DNA of 64,000 nt from Colwellia piezophila ATCC BAA-637 (GCF_000378625.1 NZ_KB905161.1:58244-122243); one strand, 5' to 3'; counted from the stretch's first letter, positions 1 through 9,482 are shown. Translations and numbers: made by a program. The notes: generated by a model from the sequence alone, not told the origin.

Positions 1-3
1 AAG

Positions 4-80
4 TGGTGGGCGCGGCAGGAGTCGAACCTGCGACCGCCTGGTTCGTAGCCAGGTACTCTATCCAGCTGAGCTACGCGCCC
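4..80 (-). tRNA. tRNA-Arg (anticodon ACG), copy 1
   Basis: The reverse strand folds as a 77-nt tRNA including an encoded CCA end. The acceptor stem starts GGGCGCG and the anticodon loop reads CUACGAA, giving anticodon ACG, which decodes CGU/CGC/CGA once A34 is converted to inosine. It is first of three essentially identical copies downstream of csrA and tRNA-Ser, the same order as the enteric serV-argVYZQ cluster. More copies may lie beyond the left edge. Confidence 0.97.
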
Positions 81-173
81 ACGATATGAAAACTTATTTA
101 TCCAGCCTTAACATAAGCTGCTCTTTATTTTAACAATCCTACCAATAAAGGAAAGAGTATTAGAATCTTTGCA

Positions 174-202
174 TAAAAAAACCTAGCAGAAGCTAGGTTT
201 TC
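174..202 (-). terminator. Rho-independent terminator inside the tRNA-Arg cluster
   Basis: ACCTAGC-AGAA-GCTAGGT hairpin flanked by A and T runs on both sides. On the tRNA-coding minus strand it is followed by a long T run. It lies between tRNA-Arg copies 2 and 1, so it should end or attenuate the transcript carrying tRNA-Ser and Arg copies 3 and 2. Confidence 0.7.
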
Positions 203-223
203 ATATCTACCTAAGTAGAAAAG

Positions 224-300
224 TGGTGGGCGCGGCAGGAGTCGAACCTGCGACCGCCTGGTTCGTAGCCAGGTACTCTATCCAGCTGAGCTACGCGCCC
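224..300 (-). tRNA. tRNA-Arg (anticodon ACG), copy 2
   Basis: The 77 nt match copy 1 base for base, with encoded CCA. The left flank of this gene and that of copy 3 also share a block of about 40 bp (81-120 against 301-339), showing that gene and spacer were duplicated together. Confidence 0.97.
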
Positions 301-367
301 ACGTTATGAAATTTATTTATCCAGCCTTAACATAAGCTGCCTTCATTATTTTAGCACTTGAAGAAAG

Positions 368-444
368 TGGTGGGCGCGGCAGGAGTCGAACCTGCGACCG
401 CCTGGTTCGTAGCCAGGTACTCTATCCAGCTGAGCTACGCGCCC
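368..444 (-). tRNA. tRNA-Arg (anticodon ACG), copy 3
   Basis: Third identical 77-nt tRNA-Arg(ACG) with encoded CCA. It is the copy nearest tRNA-Ser and probably belongs to the same precursor transcript, since no terminator hairpin is visible between them. Confidence 0.97.
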
Positions 445-524
445 TCATGAACTATTTTTTATATCTTAGTCTAAAGATAGCGAACTTGCGTTCTACACAA
501 CCATTATTCTTCATAAGAAGGAAA

Positions 525-616
525 TGGCGGAGAGCGAGAGATTCGAACTCTCGAACGGATTTAAAGCCGTTACTCCCTTAGCAGGGGAGCGCCTTCGGCC
601 ACTCGGCCAGCTCTCC
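525..616 (-). tRNA. tRNA-Ser (anticodon GCU)
   Basis: A 92-nt class II tRNA on the reverse strand: acceptor GGAGAGC, anticodon loop CUGCUAA (anticodon GCU, reading AGC/AGU), long variable arm, T loop GTTCGAATC and encoded CCA. It occupies the place of serV in the conserved csrA-serV-argV order. Confidence 0.97.
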
Positions 617-670
617 ATTTTCTTTTACTTCTTTATTATTGAGTACTAATGTGCATTAAAATACACATTA

Positions 671-748
671 GATAAGAACCCTCTATCCGGCTACAAACCA
701 GATACTCCCTTATCAGGTGAGCGTCTTAGGCCAATTGGCCACCTCTCC
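671..748 (-). pseudogene. 3'-truncated tRNA-Ser relic with UGA anticodon
   Basis: The reverse strand begins GGAGAGGTGGCC like the intact tRNA-Ser next door. It keeps a D arm and an anticodon loop CUGAUAA (anticodon UGA), but has an A-G mismatch in the anticodon stem. It runs into a variable-arm-like segment and a T-arm start (GAGGGTTC), then loses similarity before the 3' T stem and acceptor strand. No complete cloverleaf can form, so it is read as a decayed duplicate rather than a working tRNA. Confidence 0.65.
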
Positions 749-879
749 AATGGGTGCGAATAATAAGGGATTCTAAAAATAAGTCAAACATTTTTTAGTA
801 TTAATTTAGTATTAATCGCTGTTTGCTGACAATTCCGTCAAATATGTTATTTATTAATCATTTTCTATTCGAAAGGCAT

Positions 880-908
880 AAAAAAACACCGCCTTAGCGG
901 TGTTTTTT
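880..908. terminator. csrA terminator (bidirectional)
   Basis: CACCGC-CTTA-GCGGTG stem with an A run on one side and a T run on the other, about 75 bp beyond the csrA stop. The flanking runs suit termination from either side; the csrA transcript is the obvious client. Confidence 0.85.
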
Positions 909-983
909 AACTGTTATATAAGCTTTTATATAGAGGATAATTGTCCAAATGAGCTAATAATCTTCAGAATCTAAAGCTATTTA

Positions 984-1181
984 TTAGACTTTGTTGCCTG
1001 AAACTTCAGTATCACCTTTTTCGGCTTGAATACGCATGTAAATTTCTTCACGATGTACTGAGATTTCTTTTGGCGCATTAACACCTATTCTTACCTGATT
1101 TCCCTTAACGCCTAAAACAGTTACGGTGACTTCATCACCGATCATTAATGTTTCACCTACGCGTCGTGTTAATATAAGCAT
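984..1181 (-). CDS. csrA: Carbon storage regulator CsrA
   Basis: A 65-aa RNA-binding protein that controls translation and stability of mRNAs by binding GGA motifs near ribosome binding sites. The full family pattern is present: [10 protein letters not shown] start, [11 protein letters not shown] strands, and [19 protein letters not shown] carrying the C-terminal RNA-contacting Arg. Length is usual for gammaproteobacteria. It lies downstream of alaS with its own long leader and is separated from alaS by a terminator. The ribosome binding region reads AAGGATAAGGAAG and so contains two GGA triplets, which fits CsrA autoregulation (inference). Confidence 0.97.
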   Translation of the reverse strand: MLILTRRVGETLMIGDEVTVTVLGVKGNQVRIGVNAPKEISVHREEIYMRIQAEKGDTEVSGNKV

Positions 1182-1552
1182 ATTTTCTTCCTTATCCTTT
1201 AAAGTGTGATCACTAAATAAATATATATAAGCTAGTAATATATTAGAATTAGTTACTTTTTAATCCATTCACTATAACTAATAGTCAATTTTCTATAAAA
1301 AGTCATTATTCACTAAAACATCATATCCGATGATTGTTTCAGCGAAGCTTCGATAATAACCAACAAACTGTGTTATTGGTATATCAATAGTTCATATATT
1401 AGCAATATTTCTACATCCTTGAATAGTTTTATAGGCTAAATTAACCACCAATCCGGCGATAATTTGTAATGTTTTAGCCATTTTATGTAAACCGGAACAA
1501 ACTTATTACATTTCATTTATTAGTTAACAGTTTAGTAACATAAAACCAAAAC
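1182..1552 (-). promoter_or_regulatory. csrA leader and promoter region
   Basis: About 370 bp between csrA and the terminator behind alaS. It is very AT-rich and has no credible reading frame. It must carry the csrA promoter(s), but no single sigma-70 site stands out. The GGA pair at the start-proximal end (about 1186-1200) is the only clear motif. Confidence 0.5.
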
Positions 1553-1579
1553 AAAAAAGGAAGCGATTGCTTCCTTTTT
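1553..1579. terminator. alaS terminator
   Basis: GGAAGC-GATT-GCTTCC stem bounded by an A run and a T run, about 50 bp past the alaS stop. It separates alaS from csrA. Confidence 0.85.
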
Positions 1580-1629
1580 ATATCCTTGAAATCAATAATG
1601 TAGGTGCTATTGCCTACTTGTCATTTCAA

Positions 1630-4260
1630 TTATGATAATTTTTCCGTTAACCATGCTGAAACACTTTCAAGTGCTGAGCTGATGTTTTCAGGTTGACTAC
1701 CACCCGCTTGTGCCATATCAGGGCGTCCACCGCCTTTACCACCCACTTGCTGTGCGACCATATTAACTAGCTCACCAGCTTTAACACGGCCAACTAAGTC
1801 TTTGGTTACGCCAGCGATCAAGCCCACTTTCGGGCCATTAGCCGTTGCTAGCATGATAATGCCTGATTGCATTTTATTTTTAAGTTCATCAACCATGCCA
1901 CGAAGTGCTTTGCTCTCCACACCACCTAGATCAGCAATTAAAACTTTAACGCCATTAATGTCTATAGCGTCATTAATTAAATCAGAGCCAGCTTGTGCAG
2001 CTAATTCCTGTTTAAGTTGCCCGATTTCCTTTTCAAGCTGCTTAGAGCGACTAACTAGCAGCTCGACTTTGTTACCAACATTAGCCACATCACTCTTAAC
2101 CAGCGCGGCAATATTCGTTAAAGAAGCGCTCTGCTGATTAATATAATCAAGTGCACCTGTAGCGGTAACCGCTTCAATACGGCGAACACCTGCAGCGATG
2201 CCTGATTCAGAAACAATTTTTAATAAACCAATATCACCGGTTCTATTTACATGGACACCACCACAAAGCTCTATTGAGAAATCACCTAGGGTAACAACAC
2301 GTACTTCATCATCATATTTTTCACCAAAGAGGGCCATAGCACCTTTTTCTTTAGCTTCTTCTATGTACATAGACTCAGTTTTCTTTGCGTGGTTACGACG
2401 AATTTCATCATTAACCATTTGCTCAACCGCATGTAACTCTTGTGCGGTAACGCCTTCAAAATGAGAGAAATCAAAACGTAATTTATCACTATCACATAAT
2501 GAGCCTTTCTGAGTAACATGTTCACCCAATACTTTGCGTAATGCTGCATGTAATAAATGTGTTGCGGTATGGTTTTTAACGATAGCAGCTCTGCGCTCAA
2601 CGTTGATTTCAGCTTTTACCCTACGGTTTAAGCCAATATCTGTCCGTGCCGTGCCTCTATGGGCAAAAGCATTACCTAATTTAATCGTATCTGTTACTTC
2701 AAACACATCACCGTCTAGGTGTAATAAACCACTATCACCTGCTTGCCCACCTGATTCAGCATAAAACGGCGTATGATCTAAAATAACAATGCCCTGCTCA
2801 CCAGCATTTAATTGCTGAATCGGCTCTTGATCTTGGCTATTAAATAACTCAACCACAGTCGCTGAATATGAGTCATTGTCGTAGCCTTTAAATGCTGTTT
2901 TGTGATCAGATTTAAGCTGTTGATTATAATCTGTACCAAAGTTACTCGCTTTTTGTGCGCGTTCACGTTGCTGTTTCATTGCGGCAGTAAAGCCGTTTTG
3001 ATCAATTTTCAACTGACGTTCACGAGCAATATCAGCGGTTAAATCAGCTGGAAAACCATAAGTATCATATAACTTAAAGACGTCATCACCCTTGATGGTA
3101 TCGCCAGATAAATTGGCTAACATATCTTCAAGAAGAATCATGCCGCGATCTAACGTACGACCAAATTGCTCTTCTTCTATACGTAATAGTTTTTCAATAA
3201 TAGCTTGTTGCTGAACTAACTCAGGGTAGGCTTCACCCATTTGTCCAATTAACGAGGCAACAAGTTTATGGAAGAAATGTCCATCAGCTTCTAATTTATG
3301 ACCATGACGGATAGCACGGCGAATAATACGACGTAATACATAACCACGACCTTCATTTGATGGCACAACACCATCAATAATCAAGAAGCTACATGAACGG
3401 ATGTGATCGCTAATAACGCGTAAAGATTTATGTTCAAGATCACTACAATCAAGTAATTGTGCTGTATCTTTAATTAGCGCTTGAAAAATATCGATTTCAT
3501 AGTTGCTATGCACATTTTGCATAATGGCAGAAATACGCTCTAAGCCCATTCCTGTATCGATTGATGGGTTAGGCAATGGCTCCATAGTCCCGTCATTTTG
3601 ACGGTTATATTGCATAAATACTATGTTCCATATTTCAATAAAACGATCACCATCTTCATCTGGCGAACCTGGAGGGCCACCAAATATATCAGCTCCGTGA
3701 TCATAAAATATTTCAGAACAAGGCCCACAAGGACCGGTATCGCCCATTGACCAGAAGTTATCCGATTCATATTTCTTATCCACTGATTTATCACCAATGC
3801 GGATTATTTTGTCTGCAGGTACACCAATTACATCTTTCCAATAAGCAAAGGCTTCTTCATCAGACTCATATACAGTAACAAGTAACTTTTCTTTTGGTAG
3901 CCCTAAGACACCCGTTAAAAACTCCCAAGCATAACCGATAGCCTCTTCTTTGAAGTAATCACCAAAACTGAAATTGCCTAGCATTTCGAAAAATGTATGA
4001 TGACGTGCGGTATAACCAACATTTTCTAAATCGTTATGCTTACCACCGGCTCGCACACAACGTTGGGCCGAAGTTGCTCGGGTATAACTACGCTTTTCAG
4101 CACCTAAAAATACATCTTTAAATGGCACCATGCCCGCATTGGTAAACAATAAGGTGGCATCATTACCCGGTACTAATGAACTACTTTTAACTATTTGATG
4201 TTGTTTGGTGGCATAGAAATCTAAAAATGCCTGGCGGACTTCGGCGGTGCTTTTAATCAT
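1630..4260 (-). CDS. alaS: Alanyl-tRNA synthetase
   Basis: An 876-aa cytoplasmic enzyme that charges tRNA-Ala and edits mischarged Ser/Gly. The order is classical: class II catalytic domain ([14 protein letters not shown] near residue 105), tRNA-recognition domain, editing domain with zinc ligands in HTATH and CGGVH, coiled-coil linker, and a C-terminal Gly-rich DHHA1 domain ending [15 protein letters not shown]. Length equals the E. coli enzyme. alaS is followed by csrA as in enterics, but recX/recA, the usual upstream neighbours, are absent; dinB and a broken gene lie there instead. Confidence 0.98.
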   Translation of the reverse strand: MIKSTAEVRQAFLDFYATKQHQIVKSSSLVPGNDATLLFTNAGMVPFKDVFLGAEKRSYTRATSAQRCVRAGGKHNDLENVGYTARHHTFFEMLGNFSFGDYFKEEAIGYAWEFLTGVLGLPKEKLLVTVYESDEEAFAYWKDVIGVPADKIIRIGDKSVDKKYESDNFWSMGDTGPCGPCSEIFYDHGADIFGGPPGSPDEDGDRFIEIWNIVFMQYNRQNDGTMEPLPNPSIDTGMGLERISAIMQNVHSNYEIDIFQALIKDTAQLLDCSDLEHKSLRVISDHIRSCSFLIIDGVVPSNEGRGYVLRRIIRRAIRHGHKLEADGHFFHKLVASLIGQMGEAYPELVQQQAIIEKLLRIEEEQFGRTLDRGMILLEDMLANLSGDTIKGDDVFKLYDTYGFPADLTADIARERQLKIDQNGFTAAMKQQRERAQKASNFGTDYNQQLKSDHKTAFKGYDNDSYSATVVELFNSQDQEPIQQLNAGEQGIVILDHTPFYAESGGQAGDSGLLHLDGDVFEVTDTIKLGNAFAHRGTARTDIGLNRRVKAEINVERRAAIVKNHTATHLLHAALRKVLGEHVTQKGSLCDSDKLRFDFSHFEGVTAQELHAVEQMVNDEIRRNHAKKTESMYIEEAKEKGAMALFGEKYDDEVRVVTLGDFSIELCGGVHVNRTGDIGLLKIVSESGIAAGVRRIEAVTATGALDYINQQSASLTNIAALVKSDVANVGNKVELLVSRSKQLEKEIGQLKQELAAQAGSDLINDAIDINGVKVLIADLGGVESKALRGMVDELKNKMQSGIIMLATANGPKVGLIAGVTKDLVGRVKAGELVNMVAQQVGGKGGGRPDMAQAGGSQPENISSALESVSAWLTEKLS

Positions 4261-4304
4261 GGGATACTCAACAAATCGATTTAGGTCTATTTAAATTCTG
4301 GGTG

Positions 4305-4359
4305 TATACCCAAGCTACTTGAAGCTGCGTGTTTCAGGACACTTGAGCAGTTCATGTAG
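4305..4359. repeat. Partial copy of a TATACCC-type dispersed repeat
   Basis: This stretch aligns over about 55 bp with the left end of the MITE-like element at 11746. Both begin TATACCCA, share TTTCAGGA and GAGC, and end in TTCATGT. Only the left end is recognisable here, between alaS and the broken gene. Confidence 0.5.
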
Positions 4360-4406
4360 TTTGTGTATCTATTAACTTTGGCTCAAATTACATGCTGTAA
4401 TATAAT

Positions 4407-4800
4407 CTAATACTGCAAAAATTTCATTACTGGAATAACCGCGGTATTGTAAAAACGAATTTTTTTGGCTTGTTCTTGTTGCTCAACTATTTTATAAAGA
4501 TGACTAGTAAAACTTTCATCAACAGAACAGCTATTGCCAAATACGCTTATTATACGCAAGCTGTGCTTGAAGATACCAATCAATTTCACAACTTTCACCC
4601 AATTCTTGGATAATTGTTGCGCTGACAGCTTTTCGTGCAAGTTCTATGGCAGGATAAAACTGACCATAGCCAGGTTTCGACTGCTGCTGACAACGGTTAG
4701 TCACAGAGCACGAGGCAATTAAATAGGTTTTGAGCGGAGTATCGATGTCAGGAGACAAAGGTATTTTATTCTGAAGTTGTCTAATTTTCAGTGAGCAATA
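4407..4800 (-). pseudogene. Unrecognised gene with apparent frameshift, downstream of dinB
   Basis: Directly after the dinB stop, the same frame stays open without an ATG (first usable start is a TTG near 4758) and ends at 4531 after ...LAYNKRIWQ. A second frame overlaps it and continues VFGNSCSVDESF...MKFLQY to 4407. The frames join naturally at a T run near 4548-4553, so one base gained or two lost would explain the break. The joined product would be about 110-120 aa. I do not recognise the family. Missing start, frame break and lack of a ribosome binding site suggest a decayed gene; a sequencing error is the alternative. Confidence 0.4.
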
Positions 4801-5859
4801 TTAAAGGGATAGCTGTAACTGATGACTTTCGCTAGGTGCATCAGCAAAACCAAGCGTCAAACCAACAAGGCGTACTCCCCGTTTATTCGCTCTTCCATAG
4901 GCTTTTGACAATAAGCTACTAAAAAGAATTTCCTGACAGTCATTGCTCTGGGTCTCAACAGTTGTCTGATTAAAATCAGCAAACTTTAACTTCACGCCTT
5001 GCCTAATAATTTCTCTATTACTGTGGGGTGCGAGTCGCTGTTGTAGTTTTTGGAATAAGGAGTCTATTACCCGCTGACACTCCTCTTGCGTTGATAGGTC
5101 TTTCATTAAGGTCGTTTCAATAGCGAGTGACTTTCGTTGCCGACTAACCTCTAGCGCTCGATTATCGACACCGTGAGACTTTAAGTACAAACTATTAGCA
5201 AATTTTCCGACGATATTTTGTAGGGTGCGAATATCACTTTGACGTATATCTGCACAGGTTGCATAACCATGCCTATTGAGTTTTTCAAAGGTTTTAGGAC
5301 CAATACCAGGGATTTTCTTTAGTGAAAGTTGCTCGACAAAATTAGCCACTTTATCAGGCGTTATAACGCATTGGCCATTCGGCTTGTTTTCATCACTGGC
5401 AATTTTAGCGAGAAACTTATTCGGAGCAATACCTGCTGATGCCGTCAAGTTCAACTCGTTATAGATATCGGCTCTGATCTTTTCAGCAATCAGGGTGGCA
5501 CTGCCCTGACACATAGTTGCATCAGTGACATCAAGAAAAGCCTCATCAAGGGATAACGGTTCGATAAGGTCGGTATAGCGAGAAAAAATTTCTCTGATAT
5601 GTTTTGAAGTTTCTTTATATACATCCATTCGGCCATGGACGATTTTAAGGTTTGGGCAAAGCTGTTTAGCTTTAATAGCCGGCATGGCAGAACGAACACC
5701 AAATTGACGGGCTTGATAATTACACGTACTCAAGACACTGCGCGGACCATCACCACCAACCGCTAATGGCACATTTTGGTATTCTGGAAAGTCCCGCATC
5801 TCTACGGCTGCATAGAAACAATCCATATCCACATGAATTATTTTTCGCTGATTACCCAT
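4801..5859 (-). CDS. dinB: DNA polymerase IV (Y family)
   Basis: A 352-aa error-prone translesion polymerase. The palm begins HVDMDCFYAAVE (metal-binding D11), the catalytic acidic pair is in SLDEAFLD (residues 103-110), and a helix-hairpin-helix follows (KKIPGIGPKTFEKL, about 205). A little-finger domain ends in SHQLQLSL. Length matches the 351-aa E. coli enzyme. The C-terminal beta-clamp motif is probably the final QLQLSL. A LexA box lies just upstream, so SOS induction is expected. Confidence 0.97.
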   Translation of the reverse strand: MGNQRKIIHVDMDCFYAAVEMRDFPEYQNVPLAVGGDGPRSVLSTCNYQARQFGVRSAMPAIKAKQLCPNLKIVHGRMDVYKETSKHIREIFSRYTDLIEPLSLDEAFLDVTDATMCQGSATLIAEKIRADIYNELNLTASAGIAPNKFLAKIASDENKPNGQCVITPDKVANFVEQLSLKKIPGIGPKTFEKLNRHGYATCADIRQSDIRTLQNIVGKFANSLYLKSHGVDNRALEVSRQRKSLAIETTLMKDLSTQEECQRVIDSLFQKLQQRLAPHSNREIIRQGVKLKFADFNQTTVETQSNDCQEILFSSLLSKAYGRANKRGVRLVGLTLGFADAPSESHQLQLSL

Positions 5860-5879
5860 AATTACTCACCACTAACTTA

Positions 5880-5895
5880 CTGTACATAAAAACAG
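5880..5895. promoter_or_regulatory. LexA (SOS) box upstream of dinB
   Basis: CTGTACATAAAAACAG fits the CTGT-N8-ACAG consensus of gammaproteobacterial LexA exactly. It is centred about 28 bp upstream of the dinB ATG, where LexA would block RNA polymerase. Confidence 0.85.
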
Positions 5896-5986
5896 TATAC
5901 TATTTTTATGTCGCTTAGCAAGTGAGTTAATTGTTTAGTTTTTGGTTTTTGGTTTTTATTTTGGGGTGACTAAGTTGAAGCCCGCG

Positions 5987-7060
5987 CTATTTCAGCTCCG
6001 GCGAACCTAAGGCGGGTGCTAAGACATCAAACAAGGCATCAATATGATCATCACGATCATTTAATGCGGCAATATAATGGTACTGCTCTCCGCCCGCGTC
6101 CATGAATACTGCGCGGTTTTCATGTTCTAACTCTTCAAGCGTTTCCAAACAGTCACTACTAAACGCTGGGCTTAGAATGGCAATATGTTTATCGCCTTTT
6201 TCTGGCAGACTAGCTAAGATTTCATCCGTATAAGGTTGTAACCATTGCGCTTTACCAAAACGAGATTGGAAAGTGGTGATCATGTCAGCTTCTTGAAAGC
6301 TAATATCTGAATTGAAATCTGAGGCTAACAGGCGTTGTTTTAAAAGACTGGTAGTTTGTAGACAAAAATCATAATAAGGATCGCCCCACTGTCGAAACAA
6401 TTCAGGCATGCCATGAAAAGACAATACCAGTTTATCTGGCTTACCGTGTACTTTTACATGTTCGATAATGGTGTTGGCCAATGCCTTTATATACAGTGAA
6501 TTATGGTGGTAGCTATTCAAAAAATAAATGGATGGCACATATCGCCATTGCTGAAGTTCTCGACTTAAGGCATCAAAAGTCGAACCTGTTGTTGGCCCTG
6601 CGTACTGAGGGTACAAAGGTAATACCACAATTTTATCAACGCCTTGTTGCTGAAATTTTTGCAATACACTGGCGATAGAAGGTTTGCCATAACGCATAGC
6701 GTAATCAACAATTACTTGATCACCGTATTGTGATTTGATTTTTGTTGCTAATTTATCTTTTTGTGCCGCTGTAATGGTAAGTAATGGTGCACCATTTTCT
6801 TGCCATATACTTCGATATAACTTGGCTGATTTCGCCGGTCTTATCCGTAAAATAATCCCATGTAAAATCAGCAGCCAAATTAAACGTGGAATTTCGACCA
6901 CCCGTCTATCCGATAAAAACTCACGCAAATAACGACGTAAAGCACTAGGAGTAGGCTCATCAGGAGAGCCTAAATTAGTAAGCAGTACCGCCGTTGTTGA
7001 ACTGTATTCATCGGCAGTACTGCTGTCGCTATTTTTTTGTGCACTAAAGCGAGATTTCAT
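5987..7060 (-). CDS. hemH: Ferrochelatase
   Basis: A 357-aa enzyme inserting Fe2+ into protoporphyrin IX, the last step of heme synthesis; peripheral on the inner membrane. It shows the family start VLLTNLGSPDEPTPSALRRYLREFL, the catalytic His in LSFHGMPE (H216) and the metal-site Glu region DCLETLEELEHENR. The first 20 or so Ser/Asn-rich residues are extra relative to most homologues. It lies 55 bp downstream of ccmI on the same strand, so heme supply and cytochrome c heme attachment may be co-transcribed (inference). Confidence 0.96.
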   Translation of the reverse strand: MKSRFSAQKNSDSSTADEYSSTTAVLLTNLGSPDEPTPSALRRYLREFLSDRRVVEIPRLIWLLILHGIILRIRPAKSAKLYRSIWQENGAPLLTITAAQKDKLATKIKSQYGDQVIVDYAMRYGKPSIASVLQKFQQQGVDKIVVLPLYPQYAGPTTGSTFDALSRELQQWRYVPSIYFLNSYHHNSLYIKALANTIIEHVKVHGKPDKLVLSFHGMPELFRQWGDPYYDFCLQTTSLLKQRLLASDFNSDISFQEADMITTFQSRFGKAQWLQPYTDEILASLPEKGDKHIAILSPAFSSDCLETLEELEHENRAVFMDAGGEQYHYIAALNDRDDHIDALFDVLAPALGSPELK

Positions 7061-7115
7061 TTGGCCTTTTCTTCTTATTATTAAACTTTTTAGCTATTCA
7101 CTTAACAGAGTGCTT

Positions 7116-8426
7116 TTACTCAACCAAGCTATTAACAACCAACTCAAGTACTTCAGTACGACTGACATCAACAGCAAGTGCTTCCGCTTTATAGTCTCCT
7201 GATTTAATACCCACGCCACCTTGCATTGAAACAATGGCGTAAACATTCACTTTATCAACGCTACCTAGGGTATGTTCACTGCTCATCGCTTGACTATTAT
7301 TTAACACTATAATGGTTGGTAAATCACTGGCCTTCATTTTAACTGCGGCTAATGGCATCCGCTGGCCATTAGTCGGTATGGCATATATAAACACTACGCG
7401 ATCTTCACCTTGTGCTAATTGCTTGGCAATATCGTCAGACAGACTAACACTCACTTTCAATTGTGGCCCAGCAATCTCTTTAGCATTATTCGCAGGATTA
7501 GCGGTTGAATTACTTACGGCGTTACCTGTTGAAATACCTGTTGGCTTACCTAGTCGGTTATTAGCTTCAGCTACTGCCTCTTCAAGGGCTTTAATATTAA
7601 CGCCTTCATTTTTGGCATCAATCACACGTTGCCAATAAGAAATAGCTTGTTGGTAATTTTCATCAAGAAAGTTATGCATACCTAATAAGATATTGGTTGA
7701 TGGATCGTTCACATCAAGCGCTAAGGCTTTATCAATATATTCTTGTACTTGGCCGCTGATTTGTTGCTCATTTTGGTAGTATAACGCTTGTGCAATAGCA
7801 CCAAATAAATCAGCATGTTCGCCTTCAATACTAATAACCTGAGTGAATGCAGCAACCGCTTTATCAAAACCGCCAAGTGCAACATAACTTTGTCCTAAGT
7901 TATACCAAGCTTCGCTATCTTCAGGGTTTGCATCAATATGTTGTTGCAACTTTTCAATATGAGCGAGTGCTTGCTTTTCTCGTTGTTGTAGCATTTTATC
8001 TGCTGACATCGCCTGTTGTTGACCATGTCCTGTGGGTAACTCAGTGATGAGTTTATAACTACCCTGTTTGTTATAGAGCGCCACAGAAAAAATGATAATA
8101 AAAACACTTAAGCCTAGCGGCCAGAAAGGAGAATAGGCTTTACCCTTGTATACTGCCGTTTTATCAGCTGTTGCTGTACTTTCAATATCCTGCAATAAGG
8201 TATTATCAAGTTCCGCGAGTAAGTATTGATAGTTCTCTTCATCCATCCTATTTTCACGATAATCTTTTTCAATCTCTTGTTTGTGTTCATGGTACAAGCG
8301 AACATTGGTTTCATCACGCAAGTGACCATTAACACTGACTTTGTGTGTTTTCTGCTTAAAGAAAGGTCGCCATGTCATTAATAATAATAAAATTAAAAAT
8401 ATAAGGCCGATTACTAAAATTTCCAT
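7116..8426 (-). CDS. ccmI: Cytochrome c biogenesis protein CcmI (TPR)
   Basis: A 436-aa apocytochrome c chaperone. There are two N-terminal membrane segments (residues 2-20 and about 104-122) enclosing a cytoplasmic loop, then a periplasmic TPR region (WYNLGQSYVALGGFDKAVAAF and following repeats), then a C-terminal domain like CycH. In E. coli these functions are fused into CcmH; here, as in Shewanella and Pseudomonas, they are separate. It follows ccmH by 36 bp in the ccmFGHI-hemH run. Confidence 0.93.
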   Translation of the reverse strand: MEILVIGLIFLILLLLMTWRPFFKQKTHKVSVNGHLRDETNVRLYHEHKQEIEKDYRENRMDEENYQYLLAELDNTLLQDIESTATADKTAVYKGKAYSPFWPLGLSVFIIIFSVALYNKQGSYKLITELPTGHGQQQAMSADKMLQQREKQALAHIEKLQQHIDANPEDSEAWYNLGQSYVALGGFDKAVAAFTQVISIEGEHADLFGAIAQALYYQNEQQISGQVQEYIDKALALDVNDPSTNILLGMHNFLDENYQQAISYWQRVIDAKNEGVNIKALEEAVAEANNRLGKPTGISTGNAVSNSTANPANNAKEIAGPQLKVSVSLSDDIAKQLAQGEDRVVFIYAIPTNGQRMPLAAVKMKASDLPTIIVLNNSQAMSSEHTLGSVDKVNVYAIVSMQGGVGIKSGDYKAEALAVDVSRTEVLELVVNSLVE

Positions 8427-8462
8427 AATGTTATCTACTACTTCTTTTAAGGTGTCGAGTTG

Positions 8463-8930
8463 CTATTTATCATTTAAAAAATTATTAAGTTTATCTTGTT
8501 GTTCTTTAGATAAAACCAAGTCTTTTTGAGCGACTGGCTTTCTACGCACAATGACAATAACAACAATAAAACCTAACAAAATGAGTACTGCCGGACCAAA
8601 CCATAATACGTAGGTCAACGATGACACTCTTGGTCGATATAAAACAAACTCGCCATAACGATCTACCATAAAGTTAACAATTTCAATATCAGCTTTACCT
8701 TGTTGCAACAGCTCATAGAGCTCTTTGCGTAAATCGGCAGCGATAGGTGAATTTGAATCCGCTAAATTTTGATTTTGACACTTAGGACAGCGCAACTCTT
8801 TAGTTAATGCTTGAAAGCGAATTTTAGTCACTTCATCTTGAAACTCATAAGTATCTACCGGACTTGCTTTTACTGCATTGATGCTAAAAGCTAAAGTAAC
8901 GATGAATATAAATAGACTCAATAAACGCAT
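8463..8930 (-). CDS. ccmH: Cytochrome c biogenesis protein CcmH/CcmL
   Basis: A small periplasmic thiol-oxidoreductase anchored by one C-terminal membrane segment. It helps reduce apocytochrome CXXCH cysteines with CcmG and CcmF. The active site LRCPKCQNQNLADS places Cys at 48 and 51. A signal peptide precedes it (MRLLSLFIFIVTLAFSINAVKA). I chose the ATG at 8930, one base after the ccmG stop; an upstream ATG at 8957 would add nine residues inside ccmG and spoil the signal peptide. Length 155 aa is normal. Confidence 0.95.
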   Translation of the reverse strand: MRLLSLFIFIVTLAFSINAVKASPVDTYEFQDEVTKIRFQALTKELRCPKCQNQNLADSNSPIAADLRKELYELLQQGKADIEIVNFMVDRYGEFVLYRPRVSSLTYVLWFGPAVLILLGFIVVIVIVRRKPVAQKDLVLSKEQQDKLNNFLNDK

Positions 8931-8931
8931 G

Positions 8932-9480
8932 TTATTTACCCTGCTTCTTTTCTTCAATTAACTGAGCAATTAAAGGCTCAAATTCACGTCGCCATACTTT
9001 GGTATCGATAGCGCCAGCAAATCGTTTACGAATAATGCCGTGATGATCAATAACAAAGGTTTCCGGCGCACCGTAAACCCCTAAATCTAAACCTAAAGTA
9101 CCTTCTTCATCAAAAATAGAAAATACGTAAGGATCTTTATAATTTTTAAGCCACTGCTGCGCTGCAGGCCGATCATCTTTGTAATTCAAGCCATAAAGCT
9201 TAACCTTAGGATCTTTAGCTATATCAACTAAATAAGGGTGCTCATACTTACAAGTAGGACACCATGTCGCCCAGACATTAACTAAGACAATATCACCCTT
9301 TAGATCTGCTTGAGTGACTACTTGCCCGTTATCCTTTAGCGTTTGCAGTGAGTATGCGGGCATCATCTTACCCACTAATGCTGATGGCATAGCTTGTGGG
9401 TTAAGTGATAAACCACGATATAACACCACACCTAAAGCAATGACTAACAGTAGAGGTAAAAAACGGATTAATTTACCCAT
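8932..9480 (-). CDS. ccmG: Thiol:disulfide interchange protein CcmG/DsbE
   Basis: A 182-aa membrane-tethered periplasmic thioredoxin-like protein that keeps apocytochrome c thiols reduced. It has an N-terminal anchor (FLPLLLVIALGVVLY), WATWCPTCKYEHP with Cys 74 and 77, and the later GAPETFVID cis-Pro-type region. It sits between ccmF (2 bp gap) and ccmH (1 bp gap), so translation is probably coupled. Confidence 0.96.
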   Translation of the reverse strand: MGKLIRFLPLLLVIALGVVLYRGLSLNPQAMPSALVGKMMPAYSLQTLKDNGQVVTQADLKGDIVLVNVWATWCPTCKYEHPYLVDIAKDPKVKLYGLNYKDDRPAAQQWLKNYKDPYVFSIFDEEGTLGLDLGVYGAPETFVIDHHGIIRKRFAGAIDTKVWRREFEPLIAQLIEEKKQGK

Positions 9481-9482
9481 GG

